A stretch of DNA of 64,000 nt from contig NC_084590.1 in NCBI RefSeq assembly GCF_033807715.1, positions 1,026,501 through 1,090,500 of the forward strand, in the 5' to 3' direction. The notes beneath the pieces were generated by a model. That model was not told where the DNA came from and made no database searches. It saw only the letters and a list, made by a program, of their open reading frames with translations. Position numbers and translations under genes: made by a program. Source of the stretch: Cololabis saira. Taxonomy: Eukaryota; Chordata; Actinopteri; Beloniformes; Belonidae. This document shows, piece after piece, positions 46,306-57,112 of the stretch. The stretch's first letter is position 1. Every line of letters begins with the position of its first letter.

Positions 46306-46765
46306 TGATCATATTCATACACACACACACACATAGACATACACACTGGCTTGTTCACCTGCATGCTGGCTCTCTAGTTTTTGGGTTTAGGTAGCGGTAG
46401 CGATAGCTTAGCTCAGACTGCGATCAGATCTTAAGATTTAGGTTGATTGCTGTTATTGTTTTGGTTGGCTCCGTGCCGGTTTCGTGCTTTGTTTGTGTTT
46501 TTTTGTTGCAGCTTTCCAGTGCTTGACGTGTGTTTCCGTGTGTTCCTGCTTCCTGGATTGGCAGTGGATGTCGTCACCCCCCCCAAAAAAAAAAAAAAAA
46601 AAAATCACTGGGTTTGTATGTGTATATTTATGTATGTGTACGCATATGTATGCGTATACATATGTGTATATATTAAATATAGTAATAATGCACATATATA
46701 TACTTTTGGTTTCTACCGTCATGGTATCAATCATTAATATGTGTGCAGACAAGGGAAAAAAAAAA
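45033..46765 (+). mobile_element. 5'-truncated L1 with 10-bp target duplication
   Basis: It starts inside the ORF2 C-terminus (EICEDLSTWINHRIPVCPT) and runs through a GC-rich 3' UTR (45270-46130), CA arrays (46169-46255, 46277-46304) and the GGTAGCGGTAGCGATAGC motif to a long A-run. AAAAGTTGCA at 45023-45032 and 46766-46775 is the target duplication, as expected of target-primed reverse transcription. A TTA array at 45505-45543 lies in the UTR. Confidence 0.92.
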
Positions 46766-46775
46766 AAAAGTTGCA

Positions 46776-47465
46776 GTTCATCGACTGACCACTGGGATGG
46801 GTCTAATAGAGAAGTTTTCTTTTTTGAACCCCATGTAAAAATGATTAACATTTTAGCAGGATTAAACATATTTACAGCCTCGCTCAAAAACGGTTGGGTC
46901 CCAATAGCTAGAGTTCACATTCATGGGAGATTCTTTTTTTTATGCATCACATCAGGTAAAATTATACAAAGCAATAAATGTATGCATAATTAGAATGGAC
47001 TGCTGTGAAATTCTCGCGAGATGCGGTAATATCGCGAGAAAACTACGAGGCAGCAGAATCCATCATGGCTAGGTAATATTTTTGTTCTCAGCAAATGCTT
47101 TAAAAACGAATATCAACCTAGATTAAAACAACGAAAGGTTATTTCATAGATAGGTTATACAATTACAAAAACAATCTGGAGCAGTCTATCGACAGCCGTT
47201 TGGCTTTGACTCTCGCTTGTCCCTGGTAGAAGTCCTGCATAAGGAATTCCAGGCTCTATGTGAGTCTCTGGAATTTAGCCATCAGCAGGTGGAGCAGTTG
47301 GCAGCCGAAAACCGCGGTCTGAAGGAGTTGGTGAATTCCCTCATAGAGGGAATGAACCAGCTCCAGAAGGAGAATAAATCCATGAAGGAGGCCGTCTTAG
47401 ACCTGCAGGCCCGGAGTATGAGGGACAATTTGGTGTTTTTGGGGATCCCGGAGCAGTATAAATGA
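46776..47465 (+). pseudogene. L1-type ORF1 relic with 5' flank
   Basis: At about 47215-47462 the frame reads LVEVLHKEFQALCESLEFSH, VEQLAAENRGLKELVNSLIE and MKEAVLDLQARSMRDNLVFL, followed by GIPEQ. This is a leucine-rich coiled coil leading into the first strand of an RRM (MRDNLVFxGIPE), the layout of L1 ORF1 RNA-binding proteins. An RTE element cuts it off at 47466. Upstream, two TCTCGCGAGA-like palindromes at 47012-47039 precede an ATG and a GT donor (ATGGCTAG then GTAATA) near 47074, suggesting a promoter region. Whether that flank belongs to the LINE is inferred from proximity. Confidence 0.6.
47012..47039. promoter_or_regulatory. Paired TCTCGCGAGA palindromes
   Basis: TCTCGCGAGA at 47012-47021 is exact, and TATCGCGAGA at 47030-47039 has one change. 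This palindrome is a known vertebrate promoter element bound by BANP and, when methylated, by Kaiso-type proteins. No host exon is evident downstream, so it may be a LINE promoter. Confidence 0.5.
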
Positions 47466-49845
47466 TCTGGGTTTTTGCGATACATGGCGTTCTCTCCACC
47501 CAACTCTCAGGGACTACACTTTGTGGGCTTGTTTGTTTGCCAATTGTGCCTATTTGTGCCGAACAGCAGTACGGAGTACCCAGCCTTCTTGGAGTCCCTC
47601 GGAGGGGTACTTGATGGTGCTCCAACTGGGGACTCCATTGTTCTACTGGGGGACTTCAACGCTCACGTGGGCAATGACAGTGATACCTGGAGAAGCGTGA
47701 TTGGGAGGAACAGCCTCCCCGATCTGAACCCGAGGGGTGCTCTGTTATAAGACTTCTGTGCTCGTCACATTTTGTCCATAATGAACACTATGCTCAAGCA
47801 TAAGGGTGTCCATCAGTGCATGTGGCACCAGGACACCCTAAGCCAGAGGTCAATGATCGACTTTGTTGTCGTTTCATCTGATTTTCGGCGGTATGTCTTG
47901 GACAATCAGGTAAAGAGAGAGGTTGAGCTGGATACGCTGGGGGAAGAGGAAGTTGAACAGACCGGGCAGAGCCAAAAGTATTGTGAGGGTCTGTTGGGAA
48001 TGTCTGGCCGAACCCTGTCAGGGAAGTCTTCAACTCTAAGAGAACTTCTCACAGATTCTGAGGGAGGCTGGAGACATTGTCCGAGTGGACCATGTTTTCT
48101 GCCTTCATTGTTGACGCGGCAGCTCAAAGCTGTGGACGCAAGGTGTTTGGTGCCTTTCGGCGCGGCAACCCCAAAACCCGGTGGTGGACACCGAAAGTAA
48201 GGGTAAGGGATTCCTATCAGGCGATTTTGGATTGTGAGATTCCTGACGCAGTTGATAGGTATCGGGAGGCCAAGCACGCTGCAGCTCGGGCAGTCCTGGA
48301 GGCAAAAACTTGGGCCGGGGATATTGTTGGGCGATGAACGGAATACTTTGAGGATCTCCTCAATCCAACGGACATGCCTTATTTTGAGGAAGCAGAGACT
48401 GTGGACTCTGGGATGTACTCATTCATTACCCAAGCCAAAGTCTCTGAGGTAGTTTGTAAGCTCCTCGGTGGCAAGTCACCAGGGGTGGATGAGATCCGCC
48501 TTGAGTCCCTCAAGTATCTGGATGTCGTAGGGCTGTCTTGGTTGACACACCTCGGCAACATTGCATGGAAAAAGGGGACAGTGCCGCTGGAGTGGATCAC
48601 ACTTCTCAGCCGCCGCCTATGCCAGGGTACTGGAGAGAGAATTTGGCCGATAGTTGAACTTCGGATTCAAGAGGAACAATGCGGTTTTCATCCTGGTCGT
48701 GGAACACTGGACCAGCTCTATACCCTCTGCACAGTATTTGAGGGTACAAAGGAATTTGTCCAACCAGTCCACATGTGTTTTGTGTATCCCGAGAAGACAT
48801 TTGACCATGTCCCTCGTGCCATTCTTTGGGGGGTGCTCAGGGAGAATGGGGTCTGGGGCCCTCTGCTAAGGGCTGTTCGGTCTCTGTATGATCGAAGCAG
48901 GACTTTGGTTCGCATTGCTGGCAGTAAGTCAGACTTGTTCCCAGTGCATGTTGGACTTCGGCAGGGCTGCCCTTTGTCACTGGTTCTGTTCCTAATTTTT
49001 ATGGACACGATTTCTAGGCGTAGCCAGGGGCCAGAGGGGATCCGGTTTGAGAACCATAGGATTTCATCTCTGCTTTTTGCAGATGATGTTGTCCTGTTGG
49101 CTTCATCAAACCTTCAGCATGTGCTGGGGCGGTTTGAAGCCGAATGCGAAGCGGCAAGGATGAGAATCAGCAACTCCAAATCCGAGGCCTGGTTCTCCAC
49201 TGGAAAAAGCTGCTTCAAGTATCTCGGGATCTTGTTCACGAGTGAGGGGAAAGATGGAGCGTGAGATTGACAGACGGATTGGTGGAGTGTCCGCAGTTAT
49301 GCGGACACTGCACCAGCAGACAGTGTACTGGACCGTCGTGATGAAGAAGCAGCTGAGTTGAAAGGCGAAGCTCTCGATTTACCGGTCAATCTACGCTCCC
49401 ACCCTCACCTATGGTCATGATCTTTGGGTAATGACCGAAAGGACAAGATCGCGGATACAAGCGGCAGAGATGAGTTTCCTCCGCAGGGTGGCTGGACGCT
49501 CCCTTAGAGATAGGGTGACAAGCTCAGTCACTCGGGGGGAGCTCGGAGTCGAGCCACTGCTCCTTCACACTGACAGGAGTCAGCTGAGGTGGCTTGGGCA
49601 TCTCTATCAGATGCCTCTTGGATGCCTCCCTAGAGATGTGCTCCAGGCATGTCCCACCGAGAGGAGTCCCCGGGGAAGACATGCTGGAGAGACTATGTCT
49701 CTCGGCTGGCCTGGGCACATCTCGGACTCCCCTCGGACAGTGTGGGGGGTGAGGGAAGTCTGAGCATCTCTGCTAATTCTGCTGCCCGGTAACAGATGAG
49801 CCGGTAACGGATGAGCGGAAGAAAATGGATGGATGGATGGATGAA
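47466..49845 (+). mobile_element. RTE-clade LINE (Rex3-like)
   Basis: Endonuclease and RT remnants are followed by a GGAT tail (ATGGATGGATGGATGGATGA at about 49826-49845), the 3' end typical of fish RTE/Rex3 elements. It interrupts L1-like sequence: the ORF1 relic lies to its left and an L1 RT scrap to its right. Confidence 0.88.
47500..49763 (+). pseudogene. RTE endonuclease-RT polyprotein, many breaks
   Basis: The endonuclease end is seen in [13 protein letters not shown] (47640-47680) and in the DTLSQRSMIDFVVVSSD stretch near 47830-47885. The RT spans 48374-49264 in one long frame: GKSPGVDEIRLESLKYLDVV, EEQCGFHPGRGTLDQLY, a CFVYPEKTFDHVPR block (Asp of FVDLEKAFD changed to Tyr), GLRQGCPLSLVLFLIFMD and SSLLFADDVVLLASS (FADD codons 49076-49087). 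The C-terminal part resumes at 49431-49760 (MTERTRSRIQAAEMSFLRRV, LGVEPLLLH, QLRWLGHLYQMP). Stops, shifts and the lost catalytic aspartate make it inactive. Confidence 0.9.
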
Positions 49846-49879
49846 TTAATCAAAAACTCAAATACATCTCCAAACCTTT

Positions 49880-50050
49880 AATAATAACACACGCTCCAAA
49901 TCTGTATGGTGATGACATATTATATTTTGACAGTGCAGCCGCATCAATATTGCATATTTTGGAAGCTTTTCATGAATTAATCTTTCTATCCGGTTATAAA
50001 ATCATTGAAAGAAATCTGTTCTATTTCCATTAAACTCTAAATAAAACTTT
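49880..50050 (+). pseudogene. L1 RT scrap
   Basis: A frame reads LYGDDILYFDSAAASILHIL then FHELIFLSGYKI, resembling L1 reverse transcriptase around the YADD site, here YGDD. It may be the same old L1 that received the RTE insertion. Confidence 0.55.
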
Positions 50051-50590
50051 GCCTCTGAAGTTGTTTGTCCTTTTGTTCAAACATACAGTAGAAAAGAGAT
50101 TACCGTGGTTACCGTGACAGTTTCGACGATCAGCTGTTGCCTTCTTCAGAAGTGTCTCATGTGTCAGCCGGTAGGATTTGACAACCAGTACATGCCCTTC
50201 TAAAACCAATACTGGTTGAAATAATCAAACCCCTTCTCGGACTCGCAGATTACCACTGAAATATTCAAAGGAAATGGCTAAACAAGCAATATAAGCAACA
50301 TGAGCAACATAAAAATAGAAACTCATGAGATCCTAATTTTTTGTGACGTAGTATAACTGTATAACAACCCCAGTGAATGTCACCCTACACATAGGGCCCG
50401 ATTTACTAAGATCCTAAATAAAGAGTACTAAATTGCGTGTGCACTGAAAAAGTTTGCGCGTGCTGTTGTTGGCGTGGTGTGTTTTGCGGGTGATCAACTA
50501 AGATTCTGTGCGCAATTGATAACAGGTGCAAACTGCAGTATTTAAATTAGGTGTTGCGCGTCTTACGGTTTACGAGCGCAAACTTTGCGC

Positions 50591-50703
50591 CATGGAGTCT
50601 GGATGGAAAGCAGGATATAGTCGCAAGCGCAAAATGAAATTTGACGCGGTGGAGTTACAAATATTAGTGGAAGAGGCAAATAACAACATTCATGAACTAC
50701 ATA
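50591..50703 (+). pseudogene. Harbinger Myb/SANT-like protein, N-terminus only
   Basis: An ATG at 50591 opens MESGWKAGYSRKRKMKFDAV then ELQILVEEANNNIHELH, resembling the Myb/SANT-like DNA-binding partner protein of PIF/Harbinger transposons (KxKFxxxELxxLVEEV pattern). In that family this protein assists the transposase in nuclear import and terminal binding. The frame is lost where an L1 is inserted near 50704. The MITE at 3638-4816 holds a shorter version with a stop. Confidence 0.6.
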
Positions 50704-50897
50704 CAATAACAGCAATCGACCTAAATCTTGAGATCTGATTGCAGTCTGAGCTAAGCTATCGCTACCGCTACCTAAACCCAAAAACTAGAGAGCCAGCATG
50801 CAGGTGAACAAGCCAGTGTGTATGTCTATGTGTGTGTGTGTGTATGTATATGATCATGTGTGTGTGTGTGTGTGTGTATATGCGTGTGACTAAGTGA

Positions 50898-50951
<54 letters not shown>

Positions 50952-51583
50952 AACCAAACAAAGTTCCACCTGAAGTGTATCTATAGTGGGGGAGGGGGGG
51001 GAGCAACCCGCGAGACCAGAGGCCGACACGGAAGAGCCCGGAACCCAGGCCACTGGCAACCCCACAGAGGGGAAAAGTAGGAGGGAGGCAACCCACCGCC
51101 TGGGAGGACCCCCCCCCCCCGGCGGCGGCCAAGGGGGCCCGCGGGCGGGGCCCCCACGGCGCGGTAAGAAGCAGCCAGGGACCCCGCGGCGGCGGACCGC
51201 GACCCAGGCAATCCCCGGCCACCCGGTCCGGGCCGGACACGCGGCCAGGAGGCCCCCACCCTTCAGGCCAACGACCCCCACCCGGCAGGGGGCCAGCCTG
51301 CCCGGAGAGACAGAGCCGCCCCGGCCGCCGACGTGGGCAGGCGCACCCGCCCCCCACGAAGTGGCCCTCCAAGACCAGAGGGGCGCCCCGCCGCAGAGGC
51401 AGCGGGGGGGACCGGAGACGGACCCGGAGAGAGGGAACCCCCCAACAAGGCGACACCCGTGCAGGCCCGACAACGGAGGGCCCCAGACCCAGGCATCCCA
51501 TTCATTCATCCATTCACCTATTCGATATCTATACTAATAATAATATGATATACTATACATAATAATAATACTACTACTACTAC

Positions 51584-51632
<49 letters not shown>

Positions 51633-52625
51633 CATCTTTGTATAATATAATAATGATAAATTATTAAGTTTTGTTGTCCTGCCAATGGAGGCTCAAATCC
51701 TCCATGGCAGGACCCTTCCATACCGCATTCTCACCGACACAGACACACAATCACGCACCGTTTCCCCCTCCCCGGAGGGGTCCAGCACCGCCAGAAGGCG
51801 CCCCAGGCTGCACGGCGAGCCCCGCCAGGCCCGGGTATCCCGACCCACCTATCCCAGGCCGGTGAGGGAACGCGGGTGATGTGGGACCCCCTCCCGCCCC
51901 TGGTGTTGAGTGCATGTGATTAATGCCATAAAAACAGGGAGGGGGGAGGGCCAAGTATCGATTTGACACCGACCCGCCCCCCCCTCCCGAACTACGTGTC
52001 CTTGTCAAATGTATTTATTAAGTGTTGAATGTGCAGTGTCTATTTTGCTGTTAAAACCGTGAGGCGGGGAGTGCCGGGCCACGCGGGACAATGCCCCCCA
52101 CGACCCGGACCCCCCGCCCTTCGCCTATGTGCGTATGAATCGTGTAGGGGGGGAAGGAGGGGGAGCGGAGGCCGAAGCCAGGAAGCAGGACCAGCAAAGC
52201 CGGCCCTGATAAGACACCCGCGTCCCCCCACCGGCCATCCAGTAGACGGGGGCCGGCCCTCCGAGCCGGGCCAGGGCCCCACCGTACCTCCACGGGCGCC
52301 CCCGGCGCCGCCGGAGCCCCCAGACGGAGGGGGAAACGGTCCAACATCCTCCCATTCATACTGACAACATAAGACATAGACACCTGGGAATGGTGCCACC
52401 CCGCCGCCGTGCCCGCCCGTGCACCCCCCGGTCAGGAGAGGCCCGATCCCCGGACCCGGCCCCATCCCCCCCCGAGGCCACCCCGGCGGACACCCCAAGG
52501 GTCACGGAGTCCCCACATCCGCAGGGGCACTTGGCCCCCGCCCAGCGATGGAGGACCAAGGCAGCAATGCCCCCCCAGCGCAGACAGCCACCCCCCCCTA
52601 TATTTTAGCGTTATTTCCGCGTAGA
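50704..52625 (-). mobile_element. L1 3' UTR copy with long GC-rich region (3' end missing)
   Basis: The minus strand carries, in order, a GC-rich domain (52620 down to about 50980, with an AT island and a TAA/TTA array at 51545-51640), CA arrays (TG here, 50828-50950), and the GGTAGCGATAGCTTAGCTC motif at about 50745-50770. It stops inside that block at 50704, without the usual A-tail segment. It holds about 800 bases of UTR (51790-52620) not seen in the other copies. No ORF2 codons were recognised. Confidence 0.75.
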
Positions 52626-52707
52626 TAAGAGTGAGTTTGATGCTCCTTAATAAGTTTTGTCTGCGGATCAACATCAACCCAGCTCCCCCAACCCCTTGCT
52701 CTCTGAC

Positions 52708-52836
52708 TGGCTGATTTATGGTTCCGCGTCACACCAACGCAGAAACGACGGCGTAGGGTACGCGGCGACGCACACCGCACCGCGACCCTACGCCGTCGGC
52801 TACACAGTCGATTTAACGCAGAACCATAATTCAGGC
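52708..52836. mobile_element. Short MITE, sister of 38957-39078
   Basis: The termini GGCTGATTTATGGTTCCGCG and AACGCAGAACCATAATTCAGGC are inverted around a CGGCGTAGGG/CCCTACGCCG palindrome. Confidence 0.8.
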
Positions 52837-52935
52837 GAAGCTGCAGTCTGTCTGCGCTGATCACTGACACACCGGGTCGGAGCGGATTTGGTCATGATGT
52901 TTAACCTGTGTTTTGTGATCAATAAGCACGGGTTT

Positions 52936-53060
52936 TACTCACTCACTCACTCTCTCACTCATCTTCTCCCGCTTTATCCGTTACCGGGTCGCGGGGGCAG
53001 CAGCCTCAGCAGGGATGCCCAGACTTCCCTCACCCCAGACACTTCCTCCAGCTCTTTTAA
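52936..53060 (-). mobile_element. RTE 3' tail fragment
   Basis: A CTCA array, then CCCGCTTTATCCGTTACCGG and GGGATGCCCAGACTTCCCTC are the reverse complement of an RTE/Rex3-like 3' end (compare 49735-49845). Solo 5'-truncated tail. Confidence 0.75.
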
Positions 53061-53189
53061 TTAAATGTAATTTACGAAGGATGATTTCACGTTCAATAAG
53101 ATAAGTAATCAATAAAATACAAAGTTTGGCACAAATTGGCCTGCTTGTGGGCGAGTGGAGGGGGGCACATTAAAAGAAGGTGGCAAGAT

Positions 53190-53562
53190 ATTCAATTTCA
53201 ATTTCAATTTTATTTATATAGCGTCTAATACAACAGAGTTGTCTCTAGACGCTTTACAGAGACCCATACCCAGAACATGACCCCCGAGCAGTTATTACAT
53301 AAACAATGGCAGGTAAAAACTCCCCTAGTGGGAGAAAAACCTTAAGCCAAACAGTGGCAAGGAAAAACCCCCCTTTAGGAGGGAAGAAACCCTGAGCAGG
53401 ACCAGGCTCACAAGGGGGGACCCTCCCGCCGAGGGCCAGACCGGTGGGTCAGGGACGGCAACAGCACAGCAGGCAGGCGGAAGCAGCAACGGGATGACCA
53501 GGGGTGGGGACCGCAGGCCAGCACGCAGCTCCCGAAGCTCCGGCCCAATCAGCAAGTCCCAT
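53190..53562 (-). mobile_element. L2 3' UTR fragment
   Basis: Text from TTTTATTTATATAGCGTC to CCGGCCCAATCAGCAAGTCC matches the L2 3' UTR of 37986-39550 without ORF2. Severely 5'-truncated L2 copy. Confidence 0.88.
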
Positions 53563-54129
53563 ATATATAGATATATAGGCGATATAAGGCGAAGAACTAA
53601 AGAAAAAGTGGCCTTTAATAAAACTTGTGCAACCATTTTTAAAATAGCATGCAGCAGAATAAAGACTCTCTCTCTGCGTATTCTTTGATTTTGGATGTGG
53701 CCTCCTTGCCACAATAACAGCAGCAGCAGATTAGCACCTTCCTTTCGAACGTATCAAATACAGACGCAATCACAATACGCGCAATTACTTTCAGGCTTGG
53801 TAAATCTCATTGCGCGTGGTAAATGGACCAATTTGCATCTTCCCCTCCCAGTATTTAACGATTTCTGGCGGGTACGCCCCATATTGATTATTCATCAGGG
53901 CAAAAGTACTAAATGGATTGCGTGTGCTATTTTGCGCATTTGAGAGACGCAGTCCTCTTTGCACGCTGTTAGTAGATCAGCTGGCACTTTGGTTTGCGGG
54001 TGCTGTCAAGTTTGCACACGTTGCACATTTACACACGCAAACCTTTAGTAAATCAGGACCATAGTATGGGAACAACTAGACAAGGATAAAACACTCCATA
54101 GTTTATGGCCAGATCCACTTACTTCCAAT

Positions 54130-54540
54130 TCAACAACATAATTTACAGACCATTTCAGAGCTACAGTTAGTGACTCTCCACCATAATGAGCAGTTTTTTC
54201 ATGGAGTACCTCGAGCAAAAAGCCATCAACACCCAGCACCACAGGACAAACCCACCCTCTGGGAATGATACGTAGCCAAAATATTGGAAAAAGTAAAAGC
54301 TGGACACATACGACCCTTTATGGACCACCTCAACACCGTGGATACCCAAGGAAACATTCAATTTATGCACAATGAGGAACACAATAGAACACTGGCATAT
54401 CTGGTCATAAACTTACATGACAAGGATGACGGCAGTTTAAAGATTGCAGTCTACAGGAAACACATCCAGCAGGCCTTCCCCGGCTGCCAGTATCCAAAAT
54501 GTGCCATCAGAAAAGCAAGATCAAAAACATACAAAAAGCT
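54130..54540 (+). pseudogene. Penelope-like retroelement RT fragment
   Basis: At 54284-54540 the frame reads KVKAGHIRPFMDHLNTVDTQ then NIQFMHNEEHNRTLAYLVIN and DGSLKIAVYRKHIQQ. The pattern FLxHINxxxxxIxFTxExE...LAFLD...DGSLxxxVYRKxTHT is that of Penelope-like reverse transcriptases after the catalytic site. Just before it, QFFHGVPRAKSHQHPAPQDK in another frame fits the region around YVDD. Only about 130 codons remain, with stops. Confidence 0.65.
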
Positions 54541-54922
54541 AAGAAAAAAAACACAGCAAAACAACAAGAAACATAATATTATTATACTTAATATTATACT
54601 TATGACTAATGGTGGCCACATTAACGAGTTAACTCAGCGTTAATTACTTGCCGTATTAACGCAATTAAAATTTTTAACGCATAAGGCAAACATATATTTT
54701 TCCGTAGCCGAAAAAACTGCAGCACTTCTGGCTCCGAATCAACAAACCAATCACAACCGTCACAATGACTGAGAGGCGGAGTGTTGAGGAAAAGCTGGTT
54801 TGTGATTCGTTTACTCGTCTGTCTTTCAGTCAGCAAGCAATCACAAAGCCTGTTGTTAAAACACGAGTCACCAACGGCGCCGCCCACGACAGCCTGCTAC
54901 ACGCTATGCAAGAGAAACAAAA

Positions 54923-56070
54923 ATGGAGCAAAACAGGTTGGCAAATGGACATTTTATTTTTAAAAATCTCCCAGATGGCACAGTGGACAAATCTCAAGTG
55001 ATTTGTGTCCACTGTCGCAAAACGTTCAGTTACCACAGAAGTTCTACGAGCCTCAGGTACCATTTGTCAGCAAAACACACTGGCGTCGATCCCAGCACGT
55101 GGCCGAGACAACCAGCACAGCAGCTTACGTTGGATGCAGCATGGAGACCTATCGATCAACCAAGGGTTTGCAGAATAAATAATGCCATTGCAAAGTGGGT
55201 GGCTAGAAGTTGCAGACCACTTTATATTGTGGAAGATAAGGGCCTGAGGGAGGTTATTAGAATAGCCTCAAATGACGTTACATACGAGCTCCCATCAAGA
55301 CAGACGGTAACAAGAAGAATACACGTGTATGAGCAGGAGAGGGGCACACGAGCCAAGGAGTTGGAAGACGCAGCGACCGTGGCTCTAACTGGAGACCATT
55401 GGACATCGCTGGGTAACCACAATTATCTCGGTGTCACAGTCCACTATATAGACGGAGAATGGAGGCTGCATTCACATGCACTAACGGTGATGAAAACTGA
55501 AGAGAGACACTATGCTGACGTGTGCGCCGAGCACTTCATGCTCATTGCAGAGGAGTGGAAAGTTGAAAACAAAGTAAATTCAGTCACCACAGATAGTGCC
55601 AGGAATATGATCGCAGCTGCGAGGCAACTACCCATGGCTCATGTCCCCTGCTCTGCACACAGTCTCCAGCACACCATCACAGTGTCTCTCCAGAACAGCC
55701 CGTTTGACAATGCGCTGGCCAAATGCAGAAAGGTCGTTGGCCACTTTAAACACAGTCCAGCTAACGCCTCAGAACTACGACGTAAACAAGAAGAACACGG
55801 GCTACAAGTGGAGTCGCTAATTCAAGACGTCCCGACCAGGTGGAACTCAACTTTCGAAATGATAAAGAGTGTCCGGAGAAATGAACAACCGCTGAAAGAT
55901 GTACTGTCCAACACCAAAGTTGCCATGCCGACACCATCTGAAATGGACAAGTTGCACAAATTGGAAATACTACTGGAGCCCAGCAGGTACAGTAAAGTTT
56001 ATTATACCTCATTGTTCTGGGGTGTGTGTGTGGTATATGGAAGAAAGTGTAAAACAAAAATGGAGCAAAG

Positions 56071-56160
<90 letters not shown>

Positions 56161-57112
56161 GCGAAGTGTATAGGCCAGGGGCATGAGGAAAGCTAAGAAG
56201 AGATCTGTGTGTGTGTTCAATCAGTGAATATTAATTTGAGTAAACAATTTTTATTTCTCTTCTACTTTGTGAAGAAAAGTGACAGAACTTCTGGGAGGTC
56301 AGAAGTATGTTTCATGTTCTGTGGTCCTTCCTGCTTGGTGCCATGTGCATCGGGTGATGGAGAGCTCCGAACATGACCCTGCCTATGTGGTCAAATTCAA
56401 ATCCACATTCCAAAAAGACCTGGAGAAACGCAAAGTGAGCATACATGTTGCTTGCACATATATTTGCTACAGTCTGAAGTTAATACAATTGTTCTTTGTT
56501 TTATCATGGACCACAGATTGGAAACATGTTCTTTAATCACTGCTGATAAAGTATACTGTTCTGTCTTATTCTATTCTATTCTATTCTAACGAGAATGCCA
56601 ACATCAGCTATCTGCAGATTGCCACTGTGCTCGACCCAAGATTCAAGGACCTCAAATGTCTTCCCAGAGCAGAGAGAGGTGAGGTGTGGGCTTCACTCCA
56701 CACTTTACTGAAGGAAGAGGGCCAGAGAAGTGTTCCCCAGGAACCTGTGGAAGAGCCACCACAGCCCCCAAAGAAAAGGTTGTCCCTCTTGATTGCTTCA
56801 GAGTCTGATTCTGAGGATGAAAATGAAGATGACTCTGTTGAGAACTGTGTGAGCAGATACAAATCAGAGCCCACCATCAGTGAGGATGACTGTCCATTAA
56901 AGTGGTGGTCACAACATGCAGGCTTGCACAGCAGGCTGGCCTGCATTGCCAAAACGTAGCTCACTACACCTGCCACATCAGTGCCCTGTGAGCGTCTGTT
57001 TTCCCTTGCTGGGCATATTGTCCAAAAGAAGCGTGTTTCTTTGTCATCTCGACATGTTAATCAGCTTGTGTGCCTTAGTAACTGGCTTGGTGCAACTGAT
57101 AATGAGGAATAG
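54923..57112 (+). pseudogene. hAT transposase, three exons, one visible stop
   Basis: Exons 54923-55986, 56275-56434 and 56594-57112 keep a single frame (phases 2/1, then 0) through introns with GT donors; about 580 codons. A BED zinc finger lies at residues 28-52 (Cys28, Cys31, His47, His52). Catalytic candidates are Asp158 in TGDHWTS and Asp224 in TTDSARNM. HVPCSAHSLQHT, VPTRWNSTFEM and AYVVKFKSTFQKDLEKR follow, and the hAT dimerisation region reads TPATSVPCERLFSLAGHIVQ to a final stop at 57110. The only break seen is TAG at 56957 (AKT-stop-LTTPATS). Intron 1 contains a GT microsatellite (56071-56156) and intron 2 a TTCTA array. It resembles ZBED1 and related autonomous hAT-Ac transposases. 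The exon 2 and 3 acceptors are my best guesses. Confidence 0.85.
56071..56156. repeat. (GT)n microsatellite in hAT intron
   Basis: About 85 bases of GT repeat just after the first donor of the transposase gene. It lengthens the apparent reading frame with Val/Cys codons that are not part of the protein. Confidence 0.97.

Larger units (their letters stand above)
50394..54060. mobile_element. Harbinger-type element filled by nested repeats, ATA TSD
   Basis: The left end GGGCCCGATTTACTAA and the right end TTTAGTAAATCAGGACC are inverted, flanked by ATA (50391-50393, 54061-54063). Its own sequence is 50394-50703 and about 53565-54060; both match 3638-4816 in reverse order. Between them lie an L1 (minus), a MITE, an RTE tail and an L2 3' end. 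Confidence 0.8.

Noticed and set aside
50986..51537. Long Gly/Pro/Arg-rich frames on both strands
   Set aside because: Reverse-complement copy of the L1 GC block; no conserved protein motif.
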